64,000 bases of DNA from Roseomonas sp. (GTDB lineage Bacteria > Pseudomonadota > Alphaproteobacteria > Acetobacterales > Acetobacteraceae). Position numbers and translations under genes: made by a program. Of this stretch, positions 45,426 to 54,506 are shown piece by piece. Within the stretch, counting starts at the first letter, position 1, and every line of letters begins with the position of its first letter. The DNA is taken from positions 1 through 64,000 of the forward strand of contig JADCFX010000004.1 in the NCBI GenBank assembly GCA_020249285.1, given 5' to 3'. Under the pieces are notes generated by a model. It was given only the letters and a program-made list of their open reading frames with translations. It was not told the DNA's origin and made no database searches.

Positions 45426-47800
45426 AAGGCGCAGACCTCGGCCGCCTTGTCGTAGAAGGCTTTACCGAAGCGCGCGGGCTGACCCAACGGCATGGCGCGG
45501 ATCATGTCGCGCAGCCCGTGGCGGAGTACGCGCCGGCGCGGCGCATCGGCAGCCAATTCAGCGGCCTTCTCGATGTAATCTTCAACGCTGAAGACGGCGA
45601 GATCGCCAATGCCGGCATTGGACAGGTTGGAATAGGAAAGCCGTTCGGCAAAGCTTGGCCCAACGAGTGATATGCAAGGCACACCCATCCAGATGCTTTC
45701 GCAGGTGGTGGTGCCGCCCACATGCGGCAGTGTGTCGAGCGAAACATCCATCTTGTTATAGTGCGGCATGTGCTTGCCACGAATGCCGACAAATTCGATC
45801 CGGTGCGGGTCCACATTGCGGGCGGCAAAGGCAGCGCGCGTATTTTCCAGGAAGGAAGGGCCACCCGCTTCGGGGCGGATGAAAATGAAGCGCGAATTGG
45901 GCACGCGGCGCAGCACGGCGGCCCAGGTATCAATGCAGAGCGTGGTGTATTTATAGGGGTTGTTGGCGGTGCCGAAGGTGACATAACCGCGTCGATCTTC
46001 GGGTGTTTCAAGATCAATCGGCACTTCGTAAAAGCCAAGCCGCCCGCCAATGGTCACCCAGGTTTCCGGCAATTCGAAAGGCTTTTCGATCAGCAAGCGC
46101 TGGTCTTCGGGTTTGATGTAGGGATCAACCAGGATGTAATCTATGGTCTCAAGCCCCGCCGAATGCGGATAGCCAAGCCAACTGCCACCCAGCCGCGCGG
46201 GGCGATAGGCCATGACTTCCAGCTTGTTCATCGCCGTACTGCCACCCAATTCGAACAGCAGGTCAAGATTATCCTTGGCGATATCGGCGGCCACCTGATC
46301 ATCAGGACGATAGGGCCACCAGCGGAAATTCGTGGTCTTTTCGATTTCCGCCTGAATGACATCACGCTGCCCTTCATAGAAGGAATAGCAAAACACTTCG
46401 AAGCGGTCGCGGTCATAGGCTTCAAGCAGCGGCATGCAGAAATAGGTGACCGGGTGATTGCGCAAATCGCTGGAAAGGAAACCAATGCGCCATTTGCGCG
46501 GCATATGCAGTGCGGGGGCGGCGGGCAAGGGCTTTATGCGCTTCTGCACGCCGCGGCCCCAATTGCGGTGCCATTCCACGATCCCGATGCGTTCTTCCAG
46601 GCTATGCACTTGGCCCAATTCATAATGCACGGAAGAATGCCGCCCTTCGGCCTGCCATAACTGCAGCAGCGAGGGGATGGGACCGGTTGCTTCCAATTGC
46701 TCAAGATCCATCACGCGCTGGAAAACCGTACGCAATGACCGCGAACTGCGCGCAACCTGGCCAGGATGGCGAAGCATGAAATCAATTGATAGCCGATAGG
46801 ATTCCTCCAAATGCGCCACTTCACTATCGTAGCGGCTGCGAGAGAGGCTTTCGATATAGGCCGCCTGCACATCCGCTGCATCGGGATTGGCTTCATGGGC
46901 ACGCTTCAGCGCTTCATTCGCCAGGCGCCGATCGCCATCACCCACCATGCGAGAGAGGAAAAGATTGGCCTGCCTGTCGCCCGGGTCTTGCGCCAAAATG
47001 CCATCAATCACCGCGCGAGATTCTTCGCGCCGGCCAAGCCGCAGCAGCATGCGCGCATGCATGACATCAAGTGAGCGGTCGCCCTGGCGGAATTGCCGCG
47101 CGCGCGCCACCACGGGGATAGCCGCTTCGACATCACCGGCGTCAATCAGAAGCCCCATCAGATCATTCAGCGTATTCTGATCCTTGGGCTGGAATTCGAA
47201 AGCTTTCAGGAAGCTTGCGCGCGCGCCGTCATTATCATTCAAAACGCGCTGCATGCGCCCCAGCAGGCGCCATAACTCGCCATTGCGCGGGTCAAGCCGT
47301 ACGGCGCCCTGGAAGGCTTCTGCGGCGGCGGCGTAATTGCCGCGCGCTCCTTCCGCATTGCCCAGATTCTGCCAGGGGGAGGCACTTTTGGGATCAAGCT
47401 TCTGCGCTGCCTTCAACATGGCAACGGATTCGTCATGGCGCCCGGCGCGCTTCAGCATGACGCCAAGCAGATTGGCCAGCGCAAAATCCTTGGGCTTACA
47501 CGCTTGCAACGGCGCCACAAGCTCCGCCGCTTCCTGATGCCGGCCAGCGGACGACAGCGCCAAGGCATAGGGGGTGCAAATCGCCGCCACCGGCACGCCA
47601 TTGGCCAGCGCCTGGGCGAAGGCGTCAGCCGCTTCCGCATGGCGCCCTCGGCCGGCCAGCAGGGCGGCCAATTGCTGCCAGGCGGCGCCATTGCCGGGCT
47701 GTTCCGCCAAGCGCGCGCGCAGGCTTTCTTCCAGCCGCGCCTGATCGGCCTGGGGTAGCGGGGATGGGGCCGGCTTTGCCGGGCGAGGCTTCTGCCGCAT
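45422..47800 (-). CDS. TPR-containing GT41 (O-GlcNAc transferase/SPINDLY-like) glycosyltransferase
   Basis: This 792-aa protein has a run of tetratricopeptide repeats over about 1-330 (examples: AAWQQLAALLAGRGRHAEAA, SASPWQNLGNAEGARGNYAA) followed by a GT-B catalytic region. The catalytic part has GFLSSDLRNHPV, GSWLGYPHSAGLETIDYIL, YVTFGTANNPYKYT and the sugar-nucleotide site VGGTTTCESIWMGVPCISL. Bacterial GT41 enzymes glycosylate proteins, sometimes flagellins or adhesins, on Ser/Thr. Coupled with an RfbC-like epimerase and an SDR, it may transfer a deoxysugar. The acceptor is unknown. It is divergent from parE. Confidence 0.87.
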   Translation of the reverse strand: MRQKPRPAKPAPSPLPQADQARLEESLRARLAEQPGNGAAWQQLAALLAGRGRHAEAADAFAQALANGVPVAAICTPYALALSSAGRHQEAAELVAPLQACKPKDFALANLLGVMLKRAGRHDESVAMLKAAQKLDPKSASPWQNLGNAEGARGNYAAAAEAFQGAVRLDPRNGELWRLLGRMQRVLNDNDGARASFLKAFEFQPKDQNTLNDLMGLLIDAGDVEAAIPVVARARQFRQGDRSLDVMHARMLLRLGRREESRAVIDGILAQDPGDRQANLFLSRMVGDGDRRLANEALKRAHEANPDAADVQAAYIESLSRSRYDSEVAHLEESYRLSIDFMLRHPGQVARSSRSLRTVFQRVMDLEQLEATGPIPSLLQLWQAEGRHSSVHYELGQVHSLEERIGIVEWHRNWGRGVQKRIKPLPAAPALHMPRKWRIGFLSSDLRNHPVTYFCMPLLEAYDRDRFEVFCYSFYEGQRDVIQAEIEKTTNFRWWPYRPDDQVAADIAKDNLDLLFELGGSTAMNKLEVMAYRPARLGGSWLGYPHSAGLETIDYILVDPYIKPEDQRLLIEKPFELPETWVTIGGRLGFYEVPIDLETPEDRRGYVTFGTANNPYKYTTLCIDTWAAVLRRVPNSRFIFIRPEAGGPSFLENTRAAFAARNVDPHRIEFVGIRGKHMPHYNKMDVSLDTLPHVGGTTTCESIWMGVPCISLVGPSFAERLSYSNLSNAGIGDLAVFSVEDYIEKAAELAADAPRRRVLRHGLRDMIRAMPLGQPARFGKAFYDKAAEVCAL

Positions 47801-47958
47801 GCGGCGCTCTCACTCCTGCGGTGATACAAAACAGCGTTGTTTGTCGTCTATCACTCGTCCCGGTTTTTGGACACACCCAACGGTAAGGAGCGACTCGACG
47901 GCTGCGTTGTTTCCTGGCGCACACCCCGTTATGGTCGGTTTGAATTAGGGAACAAGAC

Positions 47959-49941
47959 ATGAACGATCTATTTGGTCGCGGCGGTCCTCGGAAGGGGGAG
48001 GCTAGGCAGCAGGAAGGCTATTCCGCCAAGGATATCGAAGTGCTGGAGGGGTTGGAGCCCGTCCGGCGTCGCCCCGGCATGTATATCGGCGGCACGGATG
48101 AAAACGCGCTGCATCATCTGGCATCCGAAATCATTGATAACGCGATGGATGAGGCGGTGGCCGGCCATGCCGACCGCATCGAAGTCACGCTGGAAGCCGA
48201 TAATTGGCTGGTGGTGCGCGATAATGGCCGCGGCATTCCGGTGGACCCACACCCGAAATTCCCGAAGCTCAGCGCGCTGGAAGTGATCCTGACCACGCTG
48301 CATTCCGGGGGTAAATTCTCCGGCAAGGCCTATGACACCTCGGGCGGGCTGCATGGCGTCGGCTCATCGGTCGTGAATGCGCTGTCTGAGCGGATGGAGG
48401 TTGAAGTCGCGCGCGACCGAACCCTGTTCACCCAGGTCTATTCGCGCGGCAAGGCGATCACGAAGCTGAAGGACGCCGGCGCGGTGCAGAACCGCCGCGG
48501 CACCTCCATTCGCTTCAAGCCCGATCCGGAGATTTTCGGCAAGCATGCCTTCCGTCCAGAGCGGCTGTATCGCTTCTGCCGGTCCAAGGCGTATCTCTAT
48601 CGCGGCGTTGAAATCCGCTGGTCTTGCGATCCTGCGCTGATCAAGGATGAGACGCCGCCGCAAGCCGTGCTGCATTTTCCTGGTGGGCTTTCTGACTTTC
48701 TGACCGCTGCTTTGGAAGCCCGCCCCACCGTGGTGCCCGCCGCCTGGTCGGGCGAGGCTGAATTCCCTGAAGGTGCAGGGCGGGTTGAATGGGCAGCAAG
48801 CTGGGTGGAACGCGGGGATGGGTTTCTCAACACCTATGCGAACACCATCCCAACGCCGCAGGGCGGCACGCATGAAGCGGGCTTTCGTGCTGCGCTGGTC
48901 AAGGGGCTGCGCGCCTATGGCGAACTCAAGAAAGAAAAACGCGCCGCCAATGTGACAGCCGAGGATCTGCTCGGCCCCATTGCGGCGATGCTCTCGGTCT
49001 TTATTCGGGAGCCGCAATTCCAGGGCCAGACCAAGGATCGGCTCACCAGCCCGGAAGCAGCGCGGCTGGTGGAAATGGCCTTGCGCGATCATTTCGATCA
49101 TTGGCTGACGGGCGACCCCGCGATGGCGGATAACCTTCTTGCCTTCGCCATTGAACGGGCCGAGGATAGGCTGCGTCGGCGGGCGGAGAAAGACACGCCG
49201 CGCAAAACCGCGACGCGTAAGCTTCGCCTGCCGGGCAAGCTTTCCGATTGCGCCCGCGAAAGCGCCGAGGGCACGGAGCTTTTCCTGGTTGAGGGCGATT
49301 CCGCCGGCGGTTCCGCCAAGCAGGCGCGAGACCGTGAAACCCAGGCCGTTTTGCCCCTTCGCGGCAAGATCCTGAATGTCGCCAGCGCCAGTGTGGAAAA
49401 GCTGCGCCAGAACCAGGAATTGAAGGATCTGATCGAAGCCCTTGGTTGCGGCGTCGGTGATCGGTTTGATATCGCCAAGCTGCGCTATGGGCGCGTTGTC
49501 ATCATGACCGATGCGGATGTGGATGGCGCGCATATCGCCGCCCTGCTGCTAACGTTCTTCTATCGCGAATTGCCGGAATTGGTGCGCCAAGGCCGGGTGT
49601 TTTTGGCGCAGCCACCGCTTTATCGCCTGCAAGCGGGCGGCGTTTCGGTTTATGCAATGGATGACGCGGATCGCGAACGCGTGCTGAAGGCGCGGTTCAA
49701 ATCCAACCAGAAGGTGGAGGTCAGCCGCTTCAAGGGGCTTGGCGAAATGCCGCCGGCGGCGCTGAAGGAAACCACCATGGACCCAAAGAAGCGCACGCTG
49801 CTCCGCGTTATGCTCGCGCCAGAGGATCGGTCTTTTACCAGTGAAAGGGTGGAAGAATTGATGGGCCGCCGCCCGGAATTGCGCTTCCGCTTCATTCAGG
49901 AAAATGCCGGGCGCATCGCCGCCGAAGCGCTGGATGCTTGA
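47959..49941 (+). CDS. parE: DNA topoisomerase IV subunit B ParE
   Basis: ParE is the ATPase subunit that decatenates chromosomes with ParC. The 660-aa protein has GLEPVRRRPGMYIGG near 31-45, the GHKL motifs VRDNGRGIPV and SGGLHGVGSSVVNAL, and the toprim region with LVEGDSAGGSAKQARD and MTDADVDGAHI. The length and the short toprim-to-end region distinguish it from GyrB, which is ~800 aa. No parC lies in the window. Confidence 0.96.
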   Translation: MNDLFGRGGPRKGEARQQEGYSAKDIEVLEGLEPVRRRPGMYIGGTDENALHHLASEIIDNAMDEAVAGHADRIEVTLEADNWLVVRDNGRGIPVDPHPKFPKLSALEVILTTLHSGGKFSGKAYDTSGGLHGVGSSVVNALSERMEVEVARDRTLFTQVYSRGKAITKLKDAGAVQNRRGTSIRFKPDPEIFGKHAFRPERLYRFCRSKAYLYRGVEIRWSCDPALIKDETPPQAVLHFPGGLSDFLTAALEARPTVVPAAWSGEAEFPEGAGRVEWAASWVERGDGFLNTYANTIPTPQGGTHEAGFRAALVKGLRAYGELKKEKRAANVTAEDLLGPIAAMLSVFIREPQFQGQTKDRLTSPEAARLVEMALRDHFDHWLTGDPAMADNLLAFAIERAEDRLRRRAEKDTPRKTATRKLRLPGKLSDCARESAEGTELFLVEGDSAGGSAKQARDRETQAVLPLRGKILNVASASVEKLRQNQELKDLIEALGCGVGDRFDIAKLRYGRVVIMTDADVDGAHIAALLLTFFYRELPELVRQGRVFLAQPPLYRLQAGGVSVYAMDDADRERVLKARFKSNQKVEVSRFKGLGEMPPAALKETTMDPKKRTLLRVMLAPEDRSFTSERVEELMGRRPELRFRFIQENAGRIAAEALDA

Positions 49942-49955
49942 AGGGCTGGTTTAAC

Positions 49956-49990
49956 GCGTTTCCCTCGCAAATTCTTGTCACCGGAAACGC
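49956..49990 (+). terminator. Hairpin after parE, inside the dispersed repeat
   Basis: GCGTTTCC (49956-49963) and GGAAACGC (49983-49990) form an 8-bp stem with a 19-nt loop, 14 bp past the parE stop. No strong T tract follows on either strand. It is also the outer part of repeat copy 1. Confidence 0.4.
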
Positions 49991-50056
49991 ACTAAATTTC
50001 AGTTTGATCGCATTTTCCGAGTCGCCAAGTGATTTCACTTGGCTTGAAAATGCTCA
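49958..50056 (-). repeat. Dispersed hairpin repeat, copy 1 (3' end of the MsbA-type gene)
   Basis: On the minus strand the element starts with the TGA stop of the exporter gene, as TGAGCATTTTCAAGCCAAG. It then folds: GCCAAGTG/CACTTGGC is the inner 8-bp stem (50023-50042) and GCATTTTC/GAAAATGC the outer stem. The outer part reads to GGGAAAC at 49958. It aligns along its length with 62422-62518; in the 46-bp core about 39 positions are the same by eye. Confidence 0.8.
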
Positions 50057-51796
50057 CCCAGCGAAAGCCTGGGTGCGCACCAGCCGCGCATAAAGACCAT
50101 CGGCAGCCATCAATTCCTGATGATTGCCCTGTTCGACCGCGCGGCCGGCTTCCATCACGACAATCCGGTCCGCATCGCGCACGGTTGCCAGGCGATGCGC
50201 GATCACCAGCGTGGTGCGGCCCTGGCGCAACCGCGCCAGCGCTTCCTGCACCAGGGCTTCGTTTTCGGCATCCAGCGCGCTGGTCGCTTCATCCAGCAAC
50301 AACACGCGCGGATCACGCAGCAGGGCACGCGCGAGGGCCAAGCGCTGGCGCTGGCCGCCTGAAAGCCGATTACCACCGGGGCCGAGTTCCGTCTGATAGC
50401 CAGCGGGCAAGGCGCTGATGAATTCATGCGCTGCCGCCGCGCGGGCTGCCGCTTCAACTTCGGCCGCCGTCGCGCCAGGCCGTCCGCAGGCGATATTGGC
50501 AAACGCCGTGTCTTCGAAAATCACCGCATCCTGCCCGACATAGGCGAGTGAATCGCGCAAGCTCTCAAGGCTGAGGTCGCGGATATCCACGCCATCCAGC
50601 AAAACACGCCCTTCGGTCACATCATAAAGCCGCGGCACCAGGGCAAGTGCTGTGGATTTCCCCGCGCCGGAGGGGCCGACCAGCGCGACTGTCTGGCCGG
50701 GTTCGGCGGCGAAACTTAAGCCGGCAAGTGCTGCATCCGGCACGCCTTCATAGCGAAAGCCAACCGCATCAAAGGCAATGCGCCCACCGCCCGCCGGCAG
50801 CGCAATGGGGCTTGCCGGGTTGATGATTTGGCGCGGCGTATCAATCACGCCAAAGACACGCGCGAGGCCGGCAAGCCCTTCCTGCAAGGCAGCGTTCAAG
50901 GAACCAAGCGCGCGCACCGGGCGGGCCGCGATCAGCACCGCGGCGACAAAGCCGGTGAATTCGCCAATCGTGCCCTGCCCGCTTGAAACCCGAAAGCCCA
51001 CCACGGCAAGCACCGCCGCCACCGCGATCCCGCCCAGCACTTCCAGCATGGGATCAAGCGATGCGCGGGTCCGTTGAATGCCAAAAATCGCCTCTCGCAG
51101 CCGCGTGAACAGCGTATTGGCGCGGGCTTCCTCGGCGGCTTCCAGACGATAGCTGCGCACCACCCGCGCCGCACCAAAGCTTTCGGTCAGCCGCGTGGCG
51201 GCATCCCCCACGCGATCCTGCATGCCGCCGGAGGCGCGGCGGATGCGCTTGCCAAGCTTCAGGATGGGCACCACGGCCATCGGGTAAAGCAGCGCCGCGA
51301 TGAGTGACATTTGCCAATCAAGCCACAGCATGGACCCGATCAGGCCAATCAGGGTCAGCACATCGGCGATGGCATTGATGGATCTTTGCAGCGCTTCGCG
51401 GATCAATCCCGCATCCGTGGTGAAGCGCGCGGCATGGCGCGCCGGCGCATCCCGCGCCACGGTCGCAAGGTCTGCGCGCGTCAGCGCCTTGAACAAATCG
51501 CGCTGCAGGTTTTCCACCACGCGCAGCACCACGGATTGAATCGCCACCGCCTGGCCGAATTGCGCAATGGCCTTCAGCGACGTCACCAGAATGATGACGC
51601 CAGGGATCAGCCAAAGCACGCGCTGATCGCCGGCCGTGAACAGGTCAAAGGCCTGCTGGATCACAAGCGGGTAAAGCGCCGTCGCGCCTGAGACGCCAAG
51701 CGTACAAAGCAGCGCGAGCAGGATACCCCTGCCATGCTGACGGACGTAGTTGTGCCAGAGTCGAAGCGTCAGCGCGCGGGTGGTGGTTTCGTTCAT
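50054..51796 (-). CDS. MsbA-type ABC exporter (fused permease/ATPase)
   Basis: This half-transporter is 580 aa, with six membrane spans in the first ~320 residues and a nucleotide-binding domain at the C-terminus: Walker A GPSGAGKS, the Q-loop in LAYVGQDAVIF, signature LSGGQRQRLALARALL and Walker B VLLLDEATSALD. Its size and form fit lipid A flippase MsbA or related lipid and peptide exporters. No lipid-A gene adjoins it, so the substrate is not assigned. The stop codon is part of the dispersed repeat. Confidence 0.87.
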   Translation of the reverse strand: MNETTTRALTLRLWHNYVRQHGRGILLALLCTLGVSGATALYPLVIQQAFDLFTAGDQRVLWLIPGVIILVTSLKAIAQFGQAVAIQSVVLRVVENLQRDLFKALTRADLATVARDAPARHAARFTTDAGLIREALQRSINAIADVLTLIGLIGSMLWLDWQMSLIAALLYPMAVVPILKLGKRIRRASGGMQDRVGDAATRLTESFGAARVVRSYRLEAAEEARANTLFTRLREAIFGIQRTRASLDPMLEVLGGIAVAAVLAVVGFRVSSGQGTIGEFTGFVAAVLIAARPVRALGSLNAALQEGLAGLARVFGVIDTPRQIINPASPIALPAGGGRIAFDAVGFRYEGVPDAALAGLSFAAEPGQTVALVGPSGAGKSTALALVPRLYDVTEGRVLLDGVDIRDLSLESLRDSLAYVGQDAVIFEDTAFANIACGRPGATAAEVEAAARAAAAHEFISALPAGYQTELGPGGNRLSGGQRQRLALARALLRDPRVLLLDEATSALDAENEALVQEALARLRQGRTTLVIAHRLATVRDADRIVVMEAGRAVEQGNHQELMAADGLYARLVRTQAFAG

Positions 51797-51981
51797 GCTG
51801 TGCCGCTTATAGCCCCGGATGGGCCGGATGCCATAAGGGGTTGCACAGCGGGGTGTATGGTGATAGTTCTTGATATGTTCCTGTTGAGCGCGATCGGATC
51901 CCCATTTTATCGCGCCAACCCGATGAGTTCGGGGGAAGGCCAGCCCTTCCCCCGCCCTCTCTTGCGCGATGCGCCCCTCTC

Positions 51982-52524
51982 TTGCAGTTTGCCTTCGTGT
52001 TGCATGTCCTCCGCCGCCACGCCTCCTTCGTGGTCATTTCCCTGATTGCCGTCACTGCCGGGTTTGCGACCTGGCAGCTACGGGGCGCCGAGGCCTTCAT
52101 GACGGCGCTTTGGCATGCCTGGGACTTGTTCCTGTTCATCGTGCCATCGCTGGTGGCGGGGCTGCTGCTGGCCGCCGCGCTTCGGCAATTGCTCTCACCG
52201 GATGCGCTGGCGCGCTTGATGGGGGCGGAAAGCGGTATTTTTGGCCTGTTCATCGCAACCCTGGTCGGCACGCTTTCCCCCGGAGGCCCCATGGCGGCCT
52301 TTCCGCTGGTGCTGGTGCTGGCGGGTGCGGGGGCGGATCGGGGCGCGCTGGTCGCCTTCATCCTTGCCTGGTCGCTGAATGGCTTTCAAAAACTGCTGGT
52401 CTATGAGGCGCCGCTGCTTGGCCTTGATTTCGCGCTGCTGCGCACGCTGATCACCTTTCCCATGCCGATGATCGCGGGCTGGCTGGCGCGGCGCGTGCCA
52501 ATTGCCTGGGAACCGCCGAAATGA
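51982..52524 (+). CDS. Half-size permease, first of a pair
   Basis: This 180-aa integral membrane protein has about four or five spans. It carries the SPGGPMAAFPLVLVL motif, which recurs in its partner downstream as MPGGPFVTFPLVITF. It resembles one half of the ~300-aa two-domain permeases related to the ArsP/DUF318 group. The start is uncertain: TTG at 51982 is the longest, and internal GTG or TTG codons about six codons later are equally possible. Overlap with the partner is ATGA, so the two are probably made in equal amounts and assemble together. The substrate is unknown. Confidence 0.68.
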   Translation: MQFAFVLHVLRRHASFVVISLIAVTAGFATWQLRGAEAFMTALWHAWDLFLFIVPSLVAGLLLAAALRQLLSPDALARLMGAESGIFGLFIATLVGTLSPGGPMAAFPLVLVLAGAGADRGALVAFILAWSLNGFQKLLVYEAPLLGLDFALLRTLITFPMPMIAGWLARRVPIAWEPPK

Positions 52525-53036
52525 GCGGGCCGCAGATCATTCTATGGGTGATCGCGCTGGCCGTGATGGCGCTGTGCCTGCGCAGAGGCGTGCCCCAGGC
52601 CAAGCGCGCGGTGGCCGAGACCAATCGCGGCTTTTGGCGCATCCTGCCGATGTTTTGCGTGGCCCTGCCGATGGCCGCGTTTTTGTCGGAGCTTGTGCCG
52701 GCCGATATCGCAACCGCCTGGCTTGGCGATGATTCAGGCCTGAATGGCATCATGATCGCGGCGCTGGCGGGCGGGATCATGCCGGGCGGGCCTTTCGTGA
52801 CTTTTCCCTTGGTGATCACCTTCAGCAAGGCGGGCGCGGGGGTCGCGCAAATGACGGCATTGCTGACCGCCTGGTCGGTCTATGCGCTGCACCGGATACT
52901 GACATGGGAATACCCGGTGCTGGGCTGGCGCTTTGTGGCAATGCGCTTGGCGTCGTCCTTTTTCCTGCCGGTACTGGCGGGGCTGATCATGCAGGCGCTG
53001 CTGCCGTTTTTTGCGATCAATCTTGCGGCGCCTTGA
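52521..53036 (+). CDS. Half-size permease, second of a pair
   Basis: This 171-aa protein has about five membrane spans and the conserved MPGGPFVTFPLVITF segment after AALAGGI. Other segments (FWRILPMFCVALPMAAFLSEL) are typical of this permease type. It starts within the stop of its partner (ATGA). Fused full-length permeases contain two such PGGP repeats, so this pair looks like a split version rather than a broken gene: both frames are clean and end with full hydrophobic spans. Confidence 0.7.
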   Translation: MSGPQIILWVIALAVMALCLRRGVPQAKRAVAETNRGFWRILPMFCVALPMAAFLSELVPADIATAWLGDDSGLNGIMIAALAGGIMPGGPFVTFPLVITFSKAGAGVAQMTALLTAWSVYALHRILTWEYPVLGWRFVAMRLASSFFLPVLAGLIMQALLPFFAINLAAP

Positions 53037-53075
53037 GCTTTTTCTTCGCGCTACGCCGCGACAGCCAACCAGAAA

Positions 53076-53282
53076 CTAGCGCTCGGTCCTGGATTTTCTG
53101 AAAATCCTTATGGCGAAATTCAAACAAAGGGCTGTTACGACTGCGATTACCACACCCAGCGAAACTCTGATCAGAAGGGATTCCTCGCCGAAAAAAACGC
53201 GTGTCAAAATCATCCCAATGAAAGCCGAAAACCCGGCCACCACGCCATTCAGGATGTTTATTGGGGATTTCACCTTATTCAT
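53076..53282 (-). CDS. Small two-span membrane protein (paralogue B)
   Basis: This 68-aa unrecognised protein starts at the ATG at 53282 (MNKVKSPINILNG); an earlier in-frame start at 53324 is weaker. Two hydrophobic segments (about 9-25 and 34-56) flank a short loop with RVFFGEESLLIR, and the tail is basic (RIFRKSRTER). It aligns with the gene 60 bp upstream: N-I-x-N, R-x-F-F-x-E-E-x-x-L-x-R, a helix with AVVTL and a basic end. Base composition is less GC-rich than its neighbours. The function is unknown. Confidence 0.5.
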   Translation of the reverse strand: MNKVKSPINILNGVVAGFSAFIGMILTRVFFGEESLLIRVSLGVVIAVVTALCLNFAIRIFRKSRTER

Positions 53283-53342
53283 GGCGTGAGGTCTCCATTT
53301 TGAAACCTTTACATTCAAAACCACCTAAAGGCAGCGCCTCGG

Positions 53343-53570
53343 TCATTTGGCGATATCGGGCGGGCAAGATTGGTCTTTGGGGTTCCGCATCATCTTCGCA
53401 AGGTATTGACCGAAAAGAGTCAAAGTCACCACGGCATAGCAAGTCAGCAGCCACCGGACCAGCATGTGCTCCTCTTTGAAAAAGCGAAAGACGAAGGCGA
53501 GCGTCACACCAAAAGCGAAAGCATTCACAACAATATTTGCGTTCTTTTCGTCGCTCAGCCAGCGCCGCAT
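53343..53570 (-). CDS. Small two-span membrane protein (paralogue A)
   Basis: This 75-aa unrecognised protein begins MRRWLSDEKNANIVVNAFAF and has two predicted spans (about 13-30 and 38-58) around FRFFKEEHMLVRW, with a charged tail (KMMRNPKDQ). It is a paralogue of the gene that follows. The pair lies between the half-permeases and the RibD-like gene, on the opposite strand to both, and looks like a tandem duplication within a short acquired segment. No toxin, holin or other family could be recognised. Confidence 0.5.
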   Translation of the reverse strand: MRRWLSDEKNANIVVNAFAFGVTLAFVFRFFKEEHMLVRWLLTCYAVVTLTLFGQYLAKMMRNPKDQSCPPDIAK

Positions 53571-53720
53571 TCTGCCAAGGCTCCTGAACAGGTGGGAGAC
53601 TTTTCGGTCTTACAGACTATGCTTGAAGACAAGCATTATTCAAGTTTTTTTGCGGTGCTCCCCCGGCACCCGGGAAACCTACCCTGGCGCGTCGCGCCGC
53701 ACTCAGGCATTTAGGCGCGG

Positions 53721-54506
53721 ATGGAACCCGCCACCGACGCCGCCGATTGGTCAGCCCTGCTCGCGCTCCGTGATGGCGCCGGCGCGGCCCTGCCTGATGG
53801 CCCGCTGGCCGCGTTATTTGACCCGGTACTGGCGCCACCCTCAGCCCCCGATGGCTGCCGGGTGATTGGGCGCCTCGCGCAAACGCTGGATGGCCGCATC
53901 GCCACCGCTACCGGGTCAAGCCAATGGATCGGCGGTCCCGGCGATATCCTGCACACGCATCGGCTGCGCGCACTCTGCCACGCCGTGGTGGTGGGCGCGG
54001 GGACAGTGCGCCATGATAATCCGCGCCTGACCACTCGCGAAGTGCCGGGGCCTGATCCGCTGCGTGTGGTGCTGGATACGGATCGCAAACTCTCCGCCGA
54101 TTACGGCATTTTCCAAAGCGGGCCGCCTACGCTGCTGGTCTGCGCCGCGGATGCGGGCGGGGCCCAGCATCACGGCATGGCCGAAGTGCTGCGCCTGCCG
54201 CGCGTTGCTGGCGGAGGTCTTGCCATCCCGCCTTTGCTCGCGGCACTCAAGGCGCGCGGGGCGAGCCGCATTTTCGTTGAAGGCGGCGGGCTGACGGTCT
54301 CGCGCTTTCTGGCAGCGGGCTGCCTGGATCGGCTGCATGTCACCGTGGCACCCGTGCTGCTGGGTTCGGGCATTCCCGCCTTCACCTTGCCGGAGGTGGC
54401 GCGCATCGCCGATGGGCTGCGCTTTGCCTGGCGCGTGCATGATATCGCGCCGGACATATTGATTGACGCCGCGCTGGACCGCGCGCGGCCCGGAGGCAAT
54501 CCATGA
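53721..54506 (+). CDS. RibD C-terminal-type pyrimidine/pterin reductase
   Basis: This 261-aa NADPH-dependent reductase has the dihydrofolate-reductase-like fold of RibD's C-terminal half, without the deaminase domain. Signatures: IGRLAQTLDGRIAT, VVVGAGTVRHDNPRLTTR, and RIFVEGGGLTVSRFL. True RibD enzymes reduce a ribosylaminopyrimidine in riboflavin synthesis. Here the next genes are a dehydrogenase and a PTPS-family protein, so I suggest a pterin- or pyrimidine-type substrate in a separate pathway. It overlaps the dehydrogenase by ATGA. Confidence 0.85.
   Translation: MEPATDAADWSALLALRDGAGAALPDGPLAALFDPVLAPPSAPDGCRVIGRLAQTLDGRIATATGSSQWIGGPGDILHTHRLRALCHAVVVGAGTVRHDNPRLTTREVPGPDPLRVVLDTDRKLSADYGIFQSGPPTLLVCAADAGGAQHHGMAEVLRLPRVAGGGLAIPPLLAALKARGASRIFVEGGGLTVSRFLAAGCLDRLHVTVAPVLLGSGIPAFTLPEVARIADGLRFAWRVHDIAPDILIDAALDRARPGGNP

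Noticed and set aside
48364..49533. 389-codon minus-strand frame inside parE
   Set aside because: ParE motifs are continuous on the plus strand across this stretch.
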